This document shows positions 8,201 to 17,243 of a stretch of DNA of 64,000 nucleotides, one piece after another. The stretch spans positions 2,418,501 to 2,482,500 of the forward strand of contig NC_015737.1 in the NCBI RefSeq assembly GCF_000270305.1. The letters are read 5' to 3'. Within the stretch, counting starts at the first letter, position 1. Each line of letters starts with the position of its first letter. Both the position numbers and the translations under genes were made by a program. The stretch is from Clostridium sp. SY8519. GTDB taxonomy: Bacteria > Bacillota > Clostridia > Lachnospirales > Lachnospiraceae. The notes below the pieces were generated by a model. That model saw nothing but the letters and a program-made list of their open reading frames with translations, searched no databases and was not told where the DNA came from.

Positions 8201-9198
8201 ACGATAAAAAGGTACTGTTCAGCGCAATGCAGTCCACAGGGAACCTGACCCTTGGAAACTATCTGGGGGCATTGAAGAACTGGGTTGCCCTGAGTGATGA
8301 GTATGAATGTTTTTATTCCGTGGTGGATATGCATTCCATCACTGTCAGACAGAATCCGGCAGAACTCCGCAAACGGGCGCGGGCGCTGCTGATCCTTTAC
8401 ATTGCCGCGGGCCTGGATCCGGAGAAAAACTGCATCTATTACCAGTCCCATGTGTCCGGTCACGCGGAACTGGCCTGGATTCTTGACTGTTTCACCTATA
8501 TGGGGGAACTGAACCGCATGACACAGTTTAAGGATAAAGCAGCCAAGCACGCGGATAATATCAATGCCGGTCTTTTTACCTATCCGGTACTGATGGCGGC
8601 AGACATCCTTCTGTATCAGACCGATGTGGTTCCGGTGGGAGTCGACCAGATGCAGCATCTGGAACTGACCAGAGATATTGCCACCCGGTTTAACGGCATC
8701 TACGGAGATGTGTTTACCATTCCGGAGGCATATATCGGAAAGGCGGGCGCACGTATTATGTCGCTGCAGAATCCGGAGAAAAAAATGTCCAAATCCGATG
8801 AAAATCCCAATGCCAGCATTTATCTTATGGACGATCCGGACACGATCATGCGGAAATTTAAACGCGCCGTGACAGATTCCGAGGCAAATATCTGCTATTC
8901 CGATGCGCAGCCGGGGGTACGCAATCTTCTGGACATCTACTGCGCATGCACGCAGAAAACACCGGATGAGGCGGTTGCCGAGTTTTCCGGCCGGGGGTAT
9001 GGTGAGCTGAAAACAGCCGTTGGAGAGACGGTGGTGGATCTGCTTCGTCCCCTGCAGGCCAGAGTGCGGGAACTGGAACAGGACAAGGCATATATTGATT
9101 CCATGATTAAGAACAACACAGAAAAAGCGCAGTATTTCTCAAACAAAACCCTGCGCAAAGTACAGAAAAAAGTCGGATTCCCGGAAAGAATCCGCTGA
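8194..9198 (+). CDS. trpS: tryptophan--tRNA ligase
   Basis: TrpS charges tRNA-Trp. The 334-residue length is normal for a bacterial class Ic synthetase. The HIGH-type motif appears as TGNLTLGNY (residues 15-23), the KMSKS motif is intact in KKMSKSDEN, and the tryptophan-binding region includes PVLMAADILLY and GVDQMQHLEL. It is preceded by AGGAGG inside the end of the DUF5662 gene. No T-box leader is present upstream, so tryptophan control by a T-box is not supported here. An intrinsic terminator follows. Confidence 0.97.
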   Translation: MLNDKKVLFSAMQSTGNLTLGNYLGALKNWVALSDEYECFYSVVDMHSITVRQNPAELRKRARALLILYIAAGLDPEKNCIYYQSHVSGHAELAWILDCFTYMGELNRMTQFKDKAAKHADNINAGLFTYPVLMAADILLYQTDVVPVGVDQMQHLELTRDIATRFNGIYGDVFTIPEAYIGKAGARIMSLQNPEKKMSKSDENPNASIYLMDDPDTIMRKFKRAVTDSEANICYSDAQPGVRNLLDIYCACTQKTPDEAVAEFSGRGYGELKTAVGETVVDLLRPLQARVRELEQDKAYIDSMIKNNTEKAQYFSNKTLRKVQKKVGFPERIR

Positions 9199-9241
9199 TT
9201 CGGTTCAGCAGTTGATTTTTCTGATACCGGAAGTATACTGA

Positions 9242-9279
9242 TAGAGACAGGAGGGGATATCTTCCTGCCTCTATTTTTT
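9242..9279 (+). terminator. intrinsic terminator after trpS
   Basis: TAGAG (9242-9246) pairs with CTCTA (9269-9273) and CAGGA (9248-9252) with TCCTG (9263-9267), giving a 10-bp stem with one mismatch, followed by six T at 9274-9279. Confidence 0.85.
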
Positions 9280-9320
9280 ATTTCATCCGAAACCTTCTGA
9301 ATTATTCCAAAATCAAATCT

Positions 9321-10865
9321 ATGTACAGTAAGATACATACTGCCGTTCTCCACGGCATTGAAGCGGTTCCCGTTCAGGTGGAAGCAGATGTGGCTGATGG
9401 GATGCCGCGTTTTGAAATGGTGGGGCTGCTTTCCTCTGAAGTCAGGGAAGCAAGAGAGCGGGTGACCGCTGCCCTGCGCAATTCGGGCTACCGGCTTTCT
9501 GCGAAGAAAATCACTGTGAATCTGACACCCGCAAACATACGGAAGTCCGGAAACAGCTGCGATCTGCCGGTGGCTGCCGCCGTTTTGGCGGCCTTCGGCT
9601 ATCTGTCGGACGAACTGCTTTCCTCCTGGCTGCTCATGGGGGAAGTGGGACTGGACGGGAGCGTGCTTCCGGTACACGGGGTACTGGCTTGCGCCATTCT
9701 GGCAAAATCCCTGGGGCTTAAGGGCGTGATTGTACCGGAAGCCAACGCGGAGGAAGCGGCAGTCTATCCGGAAATCCGTGTGATTGCGCTGAAAAGCATC
9801 CGGCAGCTGACGGAACTGTGCAGCTGCTGTCTGCCGGAATCCGGCTGTTATCAAAAAAAGCTGCTGCGCAGTGATACGCCCTCCTATTCTGTGGATTTTG
9901 CGGAAATGAACGGACAGGAGGATTTGAAGCGGGCTTGTGAGATTGCGGCAGCCGGCATGCACAACCTTCTGATTGTCGGGGCGCCGGGCAGCGGCAAGAC
10001 CATGGCGGCCAGCCGTATGCCCACCATTCTTCCGGAGCTGACCCTGCAGGAAAAGCTGGAAATCGCAAGGATCTATTCGGCCTGCGGCCTTCTGGATCCC
10101 CGGCAGATTCTGCGCAGGGAACGGCCGTTTCGCGCGCCGCATCATACCGTCACCCCACAGGCCCTGGCCGGCGGAGGCCTGCCTCCCCGGCCGGGAGAAA
10201 TATCCCTGGCACACCATGGTGTCCTGTTTCTGGATGAACTGACGGAATTTTCCCCGCAGACGCTGGAAATTCTGCGGGAACCGCTGGAAGAGAAACAGAT
10301 CCGTATTTCACGGCTGGGGGTATCGGTTACCTATCCAGCAGATTTTATTCTGTTGGCGGCAATGAATCCGTGCCGGTGCGGATATTATCCGGATCTGAAC
10401 CGGTGCACCTGCACAGCAGCCGATCTGCAGCGGTATCGATCCAGAATCTCGCGTCCCCTTCTGGATCGGATGGACTTATGTGTGGAAGCGCAGCAGATTT
10501 CTTTTCGTGAACTGGCGCAGCAGCCCTCCGGCGAATCTTCTGCCGCGATCCGGAAACGGGTTAAGACCGTACAGCAGATCCAGGAAGAACGGTACGCGGC
10601 CTGCGGGTTCCAGTTCAACAGCCAGATTCCGGCATCTGTGATCGGCAGATTCTGTCCTCTGCCGGATCAGTTAAACCGCTGGCTGGAGGAACGCTATCAG
10701 GAATACGGGCTGAGCGCCAGAGGATACTGTAAAGTGCTGCGGACAGCCCGGACAATCGCCGATCTGGAAGGCAGCGCACAGATCTGCCGCAGCCATCTGG
10801 AAGAGGCACTGTATTTCCGGGCTGCAGATACAAATGACTGGAATCCCGCCGGCGGATACCGGTAA
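9321..10865 (+). CDS. comM: YifB/ComM-family Mg-chelatase-like AAA+ ATPase
   Basis: The 514-residue protein has the three-part layout of the family: an N-terminal Lon-protease-like domain (SSEVREARERVTAAL), a central AAA+ Mg-chelatase domain with Walker A GAPGSGKTM and the Walker B-like LFLDELTEF, and a C-terminal Mg-chelatase domain ending in a helical region (ARGYCKVLRTARTIADL). ComM in Vibrio is a hexameric helicase that aids branch migration during natural transformation. It is followed directly by dprA, another transformation and recombination gene, which supports that role. The start at ATG 9321 has only a weak binding site. Confidence 0.88.
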   Translation: MYSKIHTAVLHGIEAVPVQVEADVADGMPRFEMVGLLSSEVREARERVTAALRNSGYRLSAKKITVNLTPANIRKSGNSCDLPVAAAVLAAFGYLSDELLSSWLLMGEVGLDGSVLPVHGVLACAILAKSLGLKGVIVPEANAEEAAVYPEIRVIALKSIRQLTELCSCCLPESGCYQKKLLRSDTPSYSVDFAEMNGQEDLKRACEIAAAGMHNLLIVGAPGSGKTMAASRMPTILPELTLQEKLEIARIYSACGLLDPRQILRRERPFRAPHHTVTPQALAGGGLPPRPGEISLAHHGVLFLDELTEFSPQTLEILREPLEEKQIRISRLGVSVTYPADFILLAAMNPCRCGYYPDLNRCTCTAADLQRYRSRISRPLLDRMDLCVEAQQISFRELAQQPSGESSAAIRKRVKTVQQIQEERYAACGFQFNSQIPASVIGRFCPLPDQLNRWLEERYQEYGLSARGYCKVLRTARTIADLEGSAQICRSHLEEALYFRAADTNDWNPAGGYR

Positions 10866-10918
10866 GACGGGCTTGCTTCCGAACGCAGGACCTAAGAGAG
10901 AGGGAACAGGAGAAGCGT

Positions 10919-12004
10919 ATGACACGATATGATTGCTGGTTTGCGGCTTTGCAGGGAATATCCAGAGCGCATCGCAGGGCGTTTCTGGCGGAGTATGATC
11001 CGGAAGCGCTGTATCGGATGTCTGACCGTGAAGCAGAGGAACTGACTTGTTTTTCGTCCCGGGAACTGGACGTTCTGCGGCAGTCAAAAACATCCGATCT
11101 CTGCGGAAAAACAGAACGGGCCATGGAGGAGAACCGGATGAGGTTCTGCTCCATCCGGGATCCTGAGTACCCGCAGCGGCTGCGCTATATTCCGGATCCG
11201 CCGCTGGGACTGTTTGTCCGGGGCAGTCTGCCGCCGGAGGATATGCCTGCCGTGGCTGTGGCAGGCGCCCGCATGTGTTCGGAATACGGAAGATCGGTTG
11301 CCACGCAGATCGGACGCAGACTGGCGGAGCAGGGGATTGCCGTGATCAGCGGACTGGCCCTGGGCATTGACAGCGCATCCCATGCCGGCGCGCTGCAGGG
11401 ACATGGGTACACCTGCGCCGTTCTCGGCAGCGGCGCGGATATCTGCTATCCCAGGTCTTCCCGTACGCTGTACGAGAATATGATACAGGCCGGGGGCGGT
11501 GTTGTGTCGGAGTATCCGCCGGGATCTCCGCCGGAGCGCTGGCATTTTCCGGAGCGTAACCGGATCATCAGCGGACTGGCAGACACGCTGGTGGTCGTGG
11601 AGGCGAAGGCGCGGAGCGGCTCGCTGATTACGGCGGACCAGGCATTGGAGCAGGGGAGGGATGTGTTTGCTGTTCCGGGCCGTCTGGGGGACGCGCTGAG
11701 TGAAGGGTGTTTCCGGCTGGTGGAACAGGGGGCGAAAATTGTGTATTCTCTGGAACAATTACCGCAAACTTTCAATCTAATGCCTCAGAAGCCGATGAAA
11801 AGTGTGCCGAAAATAAAACCTGTACTTGAAAAAGAAGAATCTCTGGTGTATAGTTGTCTCGATTTGTACCCGAAAAACATCAGGCTTATTTCGGAACATA
11901 CGGGACTGCAAAGAAAAAAACTTCTTGAAATACTGAATCTTTTAAAAGAAAAGGGACTGATTCGGGAAGACATTCGAAATTATTACACACGCCTGTTAAC
12001 ATGA
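10919..12004 (+). CDS. dprA: DNA-processing protein DprA
   Basis: DprA loads RecA on incoming single-stranded DNA in transformation. The 361-residue protein has an N-terminal helix-hairpin-like region, a central Rossmann fold with VAVAGARMCSEYGR and the SGLALGIDSASHAGAL signature, the FPERNRIISGLAD and GSLITADQALEQGRDVFAVPG segments, and a C-terminal winged helix. A ribosome binding site (AGGAG) precedes 10919. It lies between comM and topA, the order seen in many Firmicutes. The last 80 codons are visibly more AT-rich than the rest of the gene. Confidence 0.95.
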   Translation: MTRYDCWFAALQGISRAHRRAFLAEYDPEALYRMSDREAEELTCFSSRELDVLRQSKTSDLCGKTERAMEENRMRFCSIRDPEYPQRLRYIPDPPLGLFVRGSLPPEDMPAVAVAGARMCSEYGRSVATQIGRRLAEQGIAVISGLALGIDSASHAGALQGHGYTCAVLGSGADICYPRSSRTLYENMIQAGGGVVSEYPPGSPPERWHFPERNRIISGLADTLVVVEAKARSGSLITADQALEQGRDVFAVPGRLGDALSEGCFRLVEQGAKIVYSLEQLPQTFNLMPQKPMKSVPKIKPVLEKEESLVYSCLDLYPKNIRLISEHTGLQRKKLLEILNLLKEKGLIREDIRNYYTRLLT

Positions 12005-12017
12005 GGTTTTTAATATT

Positions 12018-14111
12018 ATGGCAAAATATCTGGTTATTGTAGAATCACCGACAAAAGTTAAAACGATCAAGGCCTTTTTGGGAAAAAACTATCAGGTAGT
12101 TGCTTCCAACGGACACGTGAGGGATCTGCCGAAAAGTCAGCTGGGAATTGATACCGAGCATGACTTTACGCCGAAGTATATTACCATCCGCGGAAAGGGA
12201 GAAATCCTCGCAGGCCTCCGCAAGGAAGTGAAAAAGGCTGATAAAGTTTATCTTGCCACTGACCCTGACCGTGAGGGAGAAGCCATTTCCTGGCATTTGA
12301 CCGCTGCGCTGAAACTGGAAGACAAAAAATACAGCCGTATTACATTTAATGAAATCACCAAGTCCGCAGTAAAGGAATCTCTGAAGCATCCGCGGGAAAT
12401 CGATATGGACCTGGTGGATGCCCAGCAGGCCCGCCGTGTGCTGGACCGGCTGGTGGGATATAAAATCTCGCCGCTGCTCTGGGTAAAGGTAAAACGCGGG
12501 TTAAGTGCCGGACGCGTGCAGTCGGCGGCCCTGCGCATCATCTGTGACCGTGAGGAAGAGATCAACAATTTTATTCCGGATGAATACTGGTCCCTGGAAG
12601 CCGATTTAAAGCCGGAAGGGGAAAAGAAACCTCTTACCGCAAAGTTTTACGGGGATGAAAACGGAAAAATCGCCCTGTCCGGCCAGCAGGATGTGGATCA
12701 GCTGATGAAAGAACTGTCCGGAGCAGAGTACCGGGTGCTGGATATCAAACGGGGCACACGGAAAAAGAAGGCGCCGCTTCCGTTTACGACCAGTACCCTG
12801 CAGCAGGCAGCCAGCAGCTATCTGAATTTTTCCACCCAGAAAACCATGCGGGTGGCACAGCAGCTGTATGAAGGAATCAAACTGAAGGGAAACGGCACCG
12901 TCGGTCTCATCACTTATCTGCGAACGGATTCCACCAGAATATCGGAAGAAGCGCAGGCAGCGGCCCGGGAGTTCATTCAGGCAGAATACGGAGAAGAATA
13001 TCTGGCAGAAGGGCAGAAAAGCCGGAAATCCGACGTGAAAATTCAGGATGCCCATGAAGCCATCCGTCCTTCGGACATCACCAGGACGCCGGCTGCGATC
13101 AAAGAATCTCTGAGCCGAGACCAGTTCCGGCTGTATCAGCTGATCTGGAATCGCTTTACCGCCAGCCAGATGGCGCCGGCCGTATATGAAAACGTAAATG
13201 TTACCATCGGCGCCGGCACTTACCGGTTTAAAGTAACCGCTTCCGCAGTAAAATTTATGGGATATTTAAATGTGTATTCCGTGGAAGAGGACAAATCCAA
13301 ATACGCGGCGCTGAGCAAAAAGCTGGAACCGGACAGCATCCTTCAGCTGGTGGAACTGAAACCGGAGCAGCATTTCACCCAACCGCCGGCGCATTTTACC
13401 GAAGCTTCCCTGGTCAAGGCCATGGAAGAGCTGGGAATCGGCCGTCCCAGCACTTACGCGCCGACCATCACCACATTGATTGCCCGGCATTATGTGGTCA
13501 AAGAAAAGAAAAATCTGTTTGTCTCCGAACTGGGCGAAGTGGTAAACAAGATCATGGTGGAGTCCTTTCCGGAAATTGTGGATCAGCATTTCACCGCGAA
13601 TATCGAATCCCTGCTGGATGCGGTCAGTGAAGGCAAAATTCCCTGGAAAACAGTAATCGCCAATTTCTATCCGGATCTGGACCGCCAGGTGAAAAAGGCA
13701 GAAGCCGAACTGGAAAAAGTAGAGCTCCATGATGAAGTGACTGACGTGGTCTGCGAGCAGTGCGGACGCCATATGGTGGTGAAGTTCGGCCCCCATGGCA
13801 AATTTCTGGCCTGCCCGGGATTTCCGGAATGCCGCAATACGAAGCCGTATCTGGAAAAAATCGGCGTATCCTGTCCGAAATGCGGAAAGGAAATCGTCAT
13901 GCGCAAGACCAAAAAGGGCCGCCGGTTCTATGGCTGTGAAGATTATCCGGACTGCGATTTTACATCCTGGCAGAAGCCATCCGCTGAGAAATGCCCGCAA
14001 TGCGGCAGCTATATGGTGGAAAAAGGCAGCAAGCTGCAATGCGCCAACGATCAGTGCGGCTACATTATGAAAATGCCGGAACAAAAGGATGAAAAAGATT
14101 CCGATCAGTAA
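12018..14111 (+). CDS. topA: DNA topoisomerase I
   Basis: TopA relaxes negative supercoils through a transient 5'-phosphotyrosine link. The 697-residue protein starts with the Toprim domain (YLVIVESPTK, then ATDPDREGEAISWHL) and carries the catalytic tyrosine at Tyr300 in YLRTDSTRIS. The C terminus has three four-cysteine zinc ribbons (CEQCG...CPGFPEC, CPKCG...CEDYPDC, CPQCG...CANDQCG). It follows dprA by 13 bases. Downstream is a short palindrome (14121-14137) without a U-tract, so readthrough into codY is possible, although codY has its own promoter. Confidence 0.97.
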   Translation: MAKYLVIVESPTKVKTIKAFLGKNYQVVASNGHVRDLPKSQLGIDTEHDFTPKYITIRGKGEILAGLRKEVKKADKVYLATDPDREGEAISWHLTAALKLEDKKYSRITFNEITKSAVKESLKHPREIDMDLVDAQQARRVLDRLVGYKISPLLWVKVKRGLSAGRVQSAALRIICDREEEINNFIPDEYWSLEADLKPEGEKKPLTAKFYGDENGKIALSGQQDVDQLMKELSGAEYRVLDIKRGTRKKKAPLPFTTSTLQQAASSYLNFSTQKTMRVAQQLYEGIKLKGNGTVGLITYLRTDSTRISEEAQAAAREFIQAEYGEEYLAEGQKSRKSDVKIQDAHEAIRPSDITRTPAAIKESLSRDQFRLYQLIWNRFTASQMAPAVYENVNVTIGAGTYRFKVTASAVKFMGYLNVYSVEEDKSKYAALSKKLEPDSILQLVELKPEQHFTQPPAHFTEASLVKAMEELGIGRPSTYAPTITTLIARHYVVKEKKNLFVSELGEVVNKIMVESFPEIVDQHFTANIESLLDAVSEGKIPWKTVIANFYPDLDRQVKKAEAELEKVELHDEVTDVVCEQCGRHMVVKFGPHGKFLACPGFPECRNTKPYLEKIGVSCPKCGKEIVMRKTKKGRRFYGCEDYPDCDFTSWQKPSAEKCPQCGSYMVEKGSKLQCANDQCGYIMKMPEQKDEKDSDQ

Positions 14112-14147
14112 AATTCGGTGAAAATTCGAAGAATTTTGTGAATTGCA

Positions 14148-14176
14148 TTGAATTAACTGAAAAGTAGTGATAAAAT
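14148..14176 (+). promoter_or_regulatory. promoter of codY
   Basis: TTGAAT (14148-14153) and TAAAAT (14171-14176) with a 17-base spacer. Just upstream, AAAATTC-GAA-GAATTTT (14121-14137) is a 7-bp palindrome; in one orientation 10 of 15 bases match the CodY box AATTTTCWGAAAATT, so autoregulation is possible but not strong evidence. Confidence 0.7.
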
Positions 14177-14299
14177 TACGGAAATTAAATGAATCTGCGG
14201 ATTTTCCGGCAGGCAGCAGACCGAACATCATGCGCTGACAGATCACAGCTTCGGTTTATGCAGGATTCAGTAATTAGCAGTATGTATGGAGGAAAAGGA

Positions 14300-15085
14300 A
14301 TGAGCAGCATACAGTTATTAGACCGCACACGCAAAATAGGCAATCTGCTTCATAATAACAATTCATCAAAGGTGATTTTCAATGATATCTGTGATGTCAT
14401 GACAGATATTCTGGATTCCAATGTGCTGGTGATCAGCCGAAAGGGAAAAGTACTGGGAGCCAGTCTTTCCCGCAGCGTAACGGAAATCACCCATCTGATC
14501 CACAGCCACGTGGGCGACTATGTGGATGAGGCGCTGAATGAGCGGCTGCTGGGAATCCTGTCCACCAAAGAAAATGTCAATCTGGAAACTCTGGGATTTG
14601 AACATGCCCAGCCCCACAGTTACGCGACCACCATTACACCGATTTACATTGCGGGAGAACGGCTCGGAACCCTGTTTGTTTACCGGCAGTCCGGCGAGTA
14701 TGACATCGATGACATCATTCTGTGCGAATACGGCACAACGGTGGTGGGCCTGGAAATGCTCCGGTCGGTCAATGAAGAAAACGAAGAGGAAAACCGGAAA
14801 AAGCAGATTGTCAAATCCGCCATCAATACCCTGTCCTATTCGGAAATGGACGCGATCTGCCATATTTTCGACGAACTGGACGGCACCGAGGGGATTCTGG
14901 TGGCCAGCAGAATCGCTGACCGTGTGGGAATCACCCGCTCAGTGATTGTGAATGCGCTCAGAAAATTTGAAAGCGCCGGCGTCATCGAGTCCCGGTCTTC
15001 CGGCATGAAGGGCACCTATATTAAAGTGCTGAATGATTCGATTTTTGAGGAACTGGAACATTTAAAGGAAAACAGCAAAGAATAA
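14300..15085 (+). CDS. codY: global transcriptional repressor CodY
   Basis: CodY senses GTP and branched-chain amino acids and represses nutrient-scavenging genes in rich conditions. The 261-residue protein has the N-terminal GAF-like domain (start MSSIQLLDRTRKIG, then SVTEITHLIHSHVGDYV) and the C-terminal winged helix-turn-helix (GILVASRIADRVGITRSVIV). The start at 14300 follows GGAGGAAAAGG; an upstream in-frame ATG at 14189 would add 37 residues with no family similarity and would lie after the promoter without a binding site. Its place between topA and rpsB is common in Clostridia and Bacilli. Confidence 0.96.
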   Translation: MSSIQLLDRTRKIGNLLHNNNSSKVIFNDICDVMTDILDSNVLVISRKGKVLGASLSRSVTEITHLIHSHVGDYVDEALNERLLGILSTKENVNLETLGFEHAQPHSYATTITPIYIAGERLGTLFVYRQSGEYDIDDIILCEYGTTVVGLEMLRSVNEENEEENRKKQIVKSAINTLSYSEMDAICHIFDELDGTEGILVASRIADRVGITRSVIVNALRKFESAGVIESRSSGMKGTYIKVLNDSIFEELEHLKENSKE

Positions 15086-15113
15086 GGGGTCTGCCGCCGC
15101 AAAGTCCCTTTTT
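15083..15113 (+). terminator. weak intrinsic terminator after codY
   Basis: AAGGGG just past the codY stop can pair with TCCCTT (15105-15110 region) over a 15-base loop, followed by five T. The stem is short (five Watson-Crick pairs plus wobbles), so termination may be partial. Confidence 0.45.
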
Positions 15114-15131
15114 CAGAGCTACGAAATTATC

Positions 15132-15160
15132 TTGCATTCCCTTCCGGAGTGTGATATTAT
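15132..15160 (+). promoter_or_regulatory. extended -10 promoter of rpsB-tsf
   Basis: TTGCAT (15132-15137) and TATTAT (15155-15160) have a 17-base spacer, and TG at 15152-15153 forms an extended -10. This is a strong promoter, as expected for ribosomal genes; transcription would start near 15167. Confidence 0.8.
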
Positions 15161-15195
15161 TTTAAGGCTGAATTTCATTAAACACATACACGGAT

Positions 15196-15238
15196 GATCA
15201 GTATGGTGCCGCAGGGAACACCCTACGGTAAGCTGATC
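15196..15238 (+). ncRNA. structured rpsB leader, candidate S2 autoregulatory element
   Basis: The leader folds into a long stem: GATCAG (15196-15201) with CTGATC (15233-15238) outside, and CCG-C-AGGG (15209-15216) with CCCT-A-CGG (15221-15228) inside around the loop AACA, with a C/A mismatch. It ends 37 bases before the rpsB start. Leaders that bind S2 and repress rpsB are known in several phyla; whether this one belongs to a described class is inference. Confidence 0.5.
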
Positions 15239-15275
15239 GATAAAATGTATGGAAGTAAAACCATGGAGGTAAAAA

Positions 15276-16013
15276 ATGAGTGTAGTATCAATGAAACAGT
15301 TACTGGAAGCAGGCGTACATTTCGGACATCAGACCAGAAGATGGAACCCGAAAATGGCTCCGTATATTTACACCAACCGCAACGGCATCCATATCATCGA
15401 CCTGCAGAAGACAGTGGGCATGATTGATGATGCTTACAACGCAGTTGTGGATCTGGTGGCCAACGGCGGTATTGTGCTGTTTGTAGGTACCAAAAAGCAG
15501 GCACAGGATACCATCAAGGCTGAGGCAGAGCGCTGCGGCATGTATTATGTAGATGAGAGATGGTTAGGCGGTATGCTGACAAACTTCACCACCATCCAGA
15601 GCCGGATTGAGCGTCTGAAAGCCATCGAGAAAATGTCAGAAGACGGTACTTTTGACGTGCTTCCGAAAAAAGAAGTCATCCAGTTAAAGAAAGAATGGGA
15701 TAAGCTTGAAAAGAACCTTGGCGGTATCAAGGAAATGGGCAGAATCCCGGATGCAATCTATATCGTAGATCCGAAAAAAGAGAGAATCTGTGTAAAAGAG
15801 GCAGAAGCTCTGGGCATTCCGCTGATCGGTATCGCTGATACCAACTGTGATCCGGAAGAGCTTGACTACATCATCCCCGGCAATGACGACGCAATCCGTG
15901 CCGTTAAACTGATTACAGCAACAATTGCAGACGCGGTAATCGAAGGCCAGCAGGGTGTGTCCGAACAGGATGTTCCGGAAGAAGCAGAAGAAGCTGCTGC
16001 AGAAGAAGAGTAA
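15276..16013 (+). CDS. rpsB: 30S ribosomal protein S2
   Basis: S2 joins the small subunit late and is needed for binding of S1 and efficient initiation. The 245-residue protein starts with the family signature ([22 protein letters not shown]) split over residues 5-26, and has the [16 protein letters not shown] and PDAIYIVDP motifs. The C terminus ends in an acidic run rich in Glu and Ala. AGGAGG-type signal (GGAGG, 15265-15269) precedes the start. It forms an operon with tsf. Confidence 0.98.
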   Translation: MSVVSMKQLLEAGVHFGHQTRRWNPKMAPYIYTNRNGIHIIDLQKTVGMIDDAYNAVVDLVANGGIVLFVGTKKQAQDTIKAEAERCGMYYVDERWLGGMLTNFTTIQSRIERLKAIEKMSEDGTFDVLPKKEVIQLKKEWDKLEKNLGGIKEMGRIPDAIYIVDPKKERICVKEAEALGIPLIGIADTNCDPEELDYIIPGNDDAIRAVKLITATIADAVIEGQQGVSEQDVPEEAEEAAAEEE

Positions 16014-16078
16014 ATCCGGAATCAGCCGGGACCCCTGGCACTGATGTGGAATCCAGAAAATACGGAGGTATGACAGAG

Positions 16079-17008
16079 ATGGCTATTACAGCAAAAATGG
16101 TAAAAGAATTACGTGATGTAACCGGCGCTGGTATGATGGACTGCAAAAAGGCCCTGACAGAGACAGACGGCGATATGGACGCTGCTGTGGAATATCTGCG
16201 CAAGAACGGCATCATGAAAGCAGAGAAAAAGCAGAGCCGTATCGCGGCAGAGGGACTTGTCCGCGTGGCATTCAACGGGGAAAAGGCCGCTGCTATCGTT
16301 GAGGTGAATTCAGAGACAGACTTTGTGGCAAAGAATGATACTTTCCAGCAGTTTGTTGAAGCAGTTGCAAAACAGGCAGCAGCATCTGACGCTGCGGATA
16401 TGGATGCTTTCATGGCTGAGAAATGGATCGAAGACGACTCCAAGACAGTCAGCGAAGCATTAGTGGAAAAAGTTGCCGTAATCGGTGAGAAATTAAGCAT
16501 CCGCCGTTTTGAAAAAGTTACGGTTGACAATGGTGTTCTGGTGGATTACATCCATGGCGGCGGACGGATCGGCGTAATCGTAAAAGCTGAGACAGACGTG
16601 GTAAATGACGAAGTCAAAGAAGCGCTGACCAATATCGCGATGCAGATTGCCGCAATGAACCCGAAATATGTCTCCACTGATGAAGTCAGTGAAGAATACA
16701 AGAACCATGAGAAAGAGATTCTTCTGGCACAGGCTAAGACAGAAAATCCGGACAAACCGGACAATATCATCGAAAAGATGATCATCGGCCGTCTGAACAA
16801 GGAACTGAAAGAGGTTTGCCTGCTGGAGCAGCAGTATGTAAAGGCAGAAGGCGACAAGCAGACCGTTGCGAAATACCTGGATCAGGTAAGCAAGTCCGTC
16901 GGTTCTCCGGTCAAGGTCGTATCCTTTGTTCGTTTTGAGACCGGCGAAGGCCTGGAAAAGAAAAACGAAGACTTTGCTGCTGAAGTAGCTGCACAGATGA
17001 ATGCGTAA
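16079..17008 (+). CDS. tsf: translation elongation factor Ts
   Basis: EF-Ts is the nucleotide exchange factor that regenerates EF-Tu-GTP. The 309-residue protein has the N-terminal UBA-like domain (KELRDVTGAGMMDCKKAL), the TDFVAKND motif that contacts EF-Tu and the HGGGRIGV segment. Two in-frame ATGs lie near GGAGG (16064-16068); 16079 was chosen because 16070 would leave only one base of spacing. The usual downstream pair pyrH-frr is absent: the operon ends at a strong terminator and folD follows. Confidence 0.97.
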   Translation: MAITAKMVKELRDVTGAGMMDCKKALTETDGDMDAAVEYLRKNGIMKAEKKQSRIAAEGLVRVAFNGEKAAAIVEVNSETDFVAKNDTFQQFVEAVAKQAAASDAADMDAFMAEKWIEDDSKTVSEALVEKVAVIGEKLSIRRFEKVTVDNGVLVDYIHGGGRIGVIVKAETDVVNDEVKEALTNIAMQIAAMNPKYVSTDEVSEEYKNHEKEILLAQAKTENPDKPDNIIEKMIIGRLNKELKEVCLLEQQYVKAEGDKQTVAKYLDQVSKSVGSPVKVVSFVRFETGEGLEKKNEDFAAEVAAQMNA

Positions 17009-17018
17009 ACTGAACAAG

Positions 17019-17052
17019 AAATTCGTCTGCTGATCGCAGCAGAAGCGAATTT
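17019..17052 (+). other. hairpin directly after tsf
   Basis: AAATTCG (17019-17025) plus TCTGCT (17026-17031) pair with AGCAGA (17038-17043) and CGAATTT (17046-17052), giving 13 base pairs with a two-base bulge and a six-base loop. No U-tract follows, but the true terminator begins five bases later. It may protect the 3' end or act as a back-up. Confidence 0.6.
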
Positions 17053-17056
17053 GCTG

Positions 17057-17104
17057 ATACCGGCTCTCTGCACCTGATATGCAGGGAGCCGGTATTTTTC
17101 TTTT
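17057..17104 (+). terminator. strong intrinsic terminator of rpsB-tsf
   Basis: ATACCGGCTC (17057-17066) pairs with GAGCCGGTAT (17086-17095), extended by CTGCA/TGCAG inside, followed by a T-rich run TTTTTCTTTT. Confidence 0.92.
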
Positions 17105-17170
17105 GTGCAGCCATGCAGATAAAAATTTTGCAAAAAAACACAAGACTTTGAAAAAAATACTGCTGGCTCC

Positions 17171-17185
17171 CTGTTAGAATAACAG
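17171..17185 (+). repeat. short palindrome upstream of folD
   Basis: CTGTTA-GAA-TAACAG is a perfect 6-bp inverted repeat that includes a possible -10 box (TAGAAT, 17175-17180). TTGAAA at 17148-17153 is 21 bases upstream, too far for an ordinary promoter, so the palindrome could be an operator for an activator or repressor, or chance. Confidence 0.35.
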
Positions 17186-17243
17186 GAAAGAGAAGTATTT
17201 ACGAAACGCAGTGACAGGAAAACCCAAAAGGAGAACCGAAGCT

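Noticed and set aside
8937..10217. Minus-strand frame of 426 codons over trpS and comM
   Set aside because: It crosses two certain genes and a terminator and has low-complexity, non-protein-like sequence.
13266..14246. Minus-strand frame of 326 codons opposite topA and the codY leader
   Set aside because: It is a shadow of topA codons; the zinc-ribbon motifs on the plus strand prove the coding strand.
14189..14299. N-terminal extension of CodY from an upstream ATG
   Set aside because: The extra residues lack family similarity, and GGAGGAAAAGG directly before ATG 14300 fixes the start.
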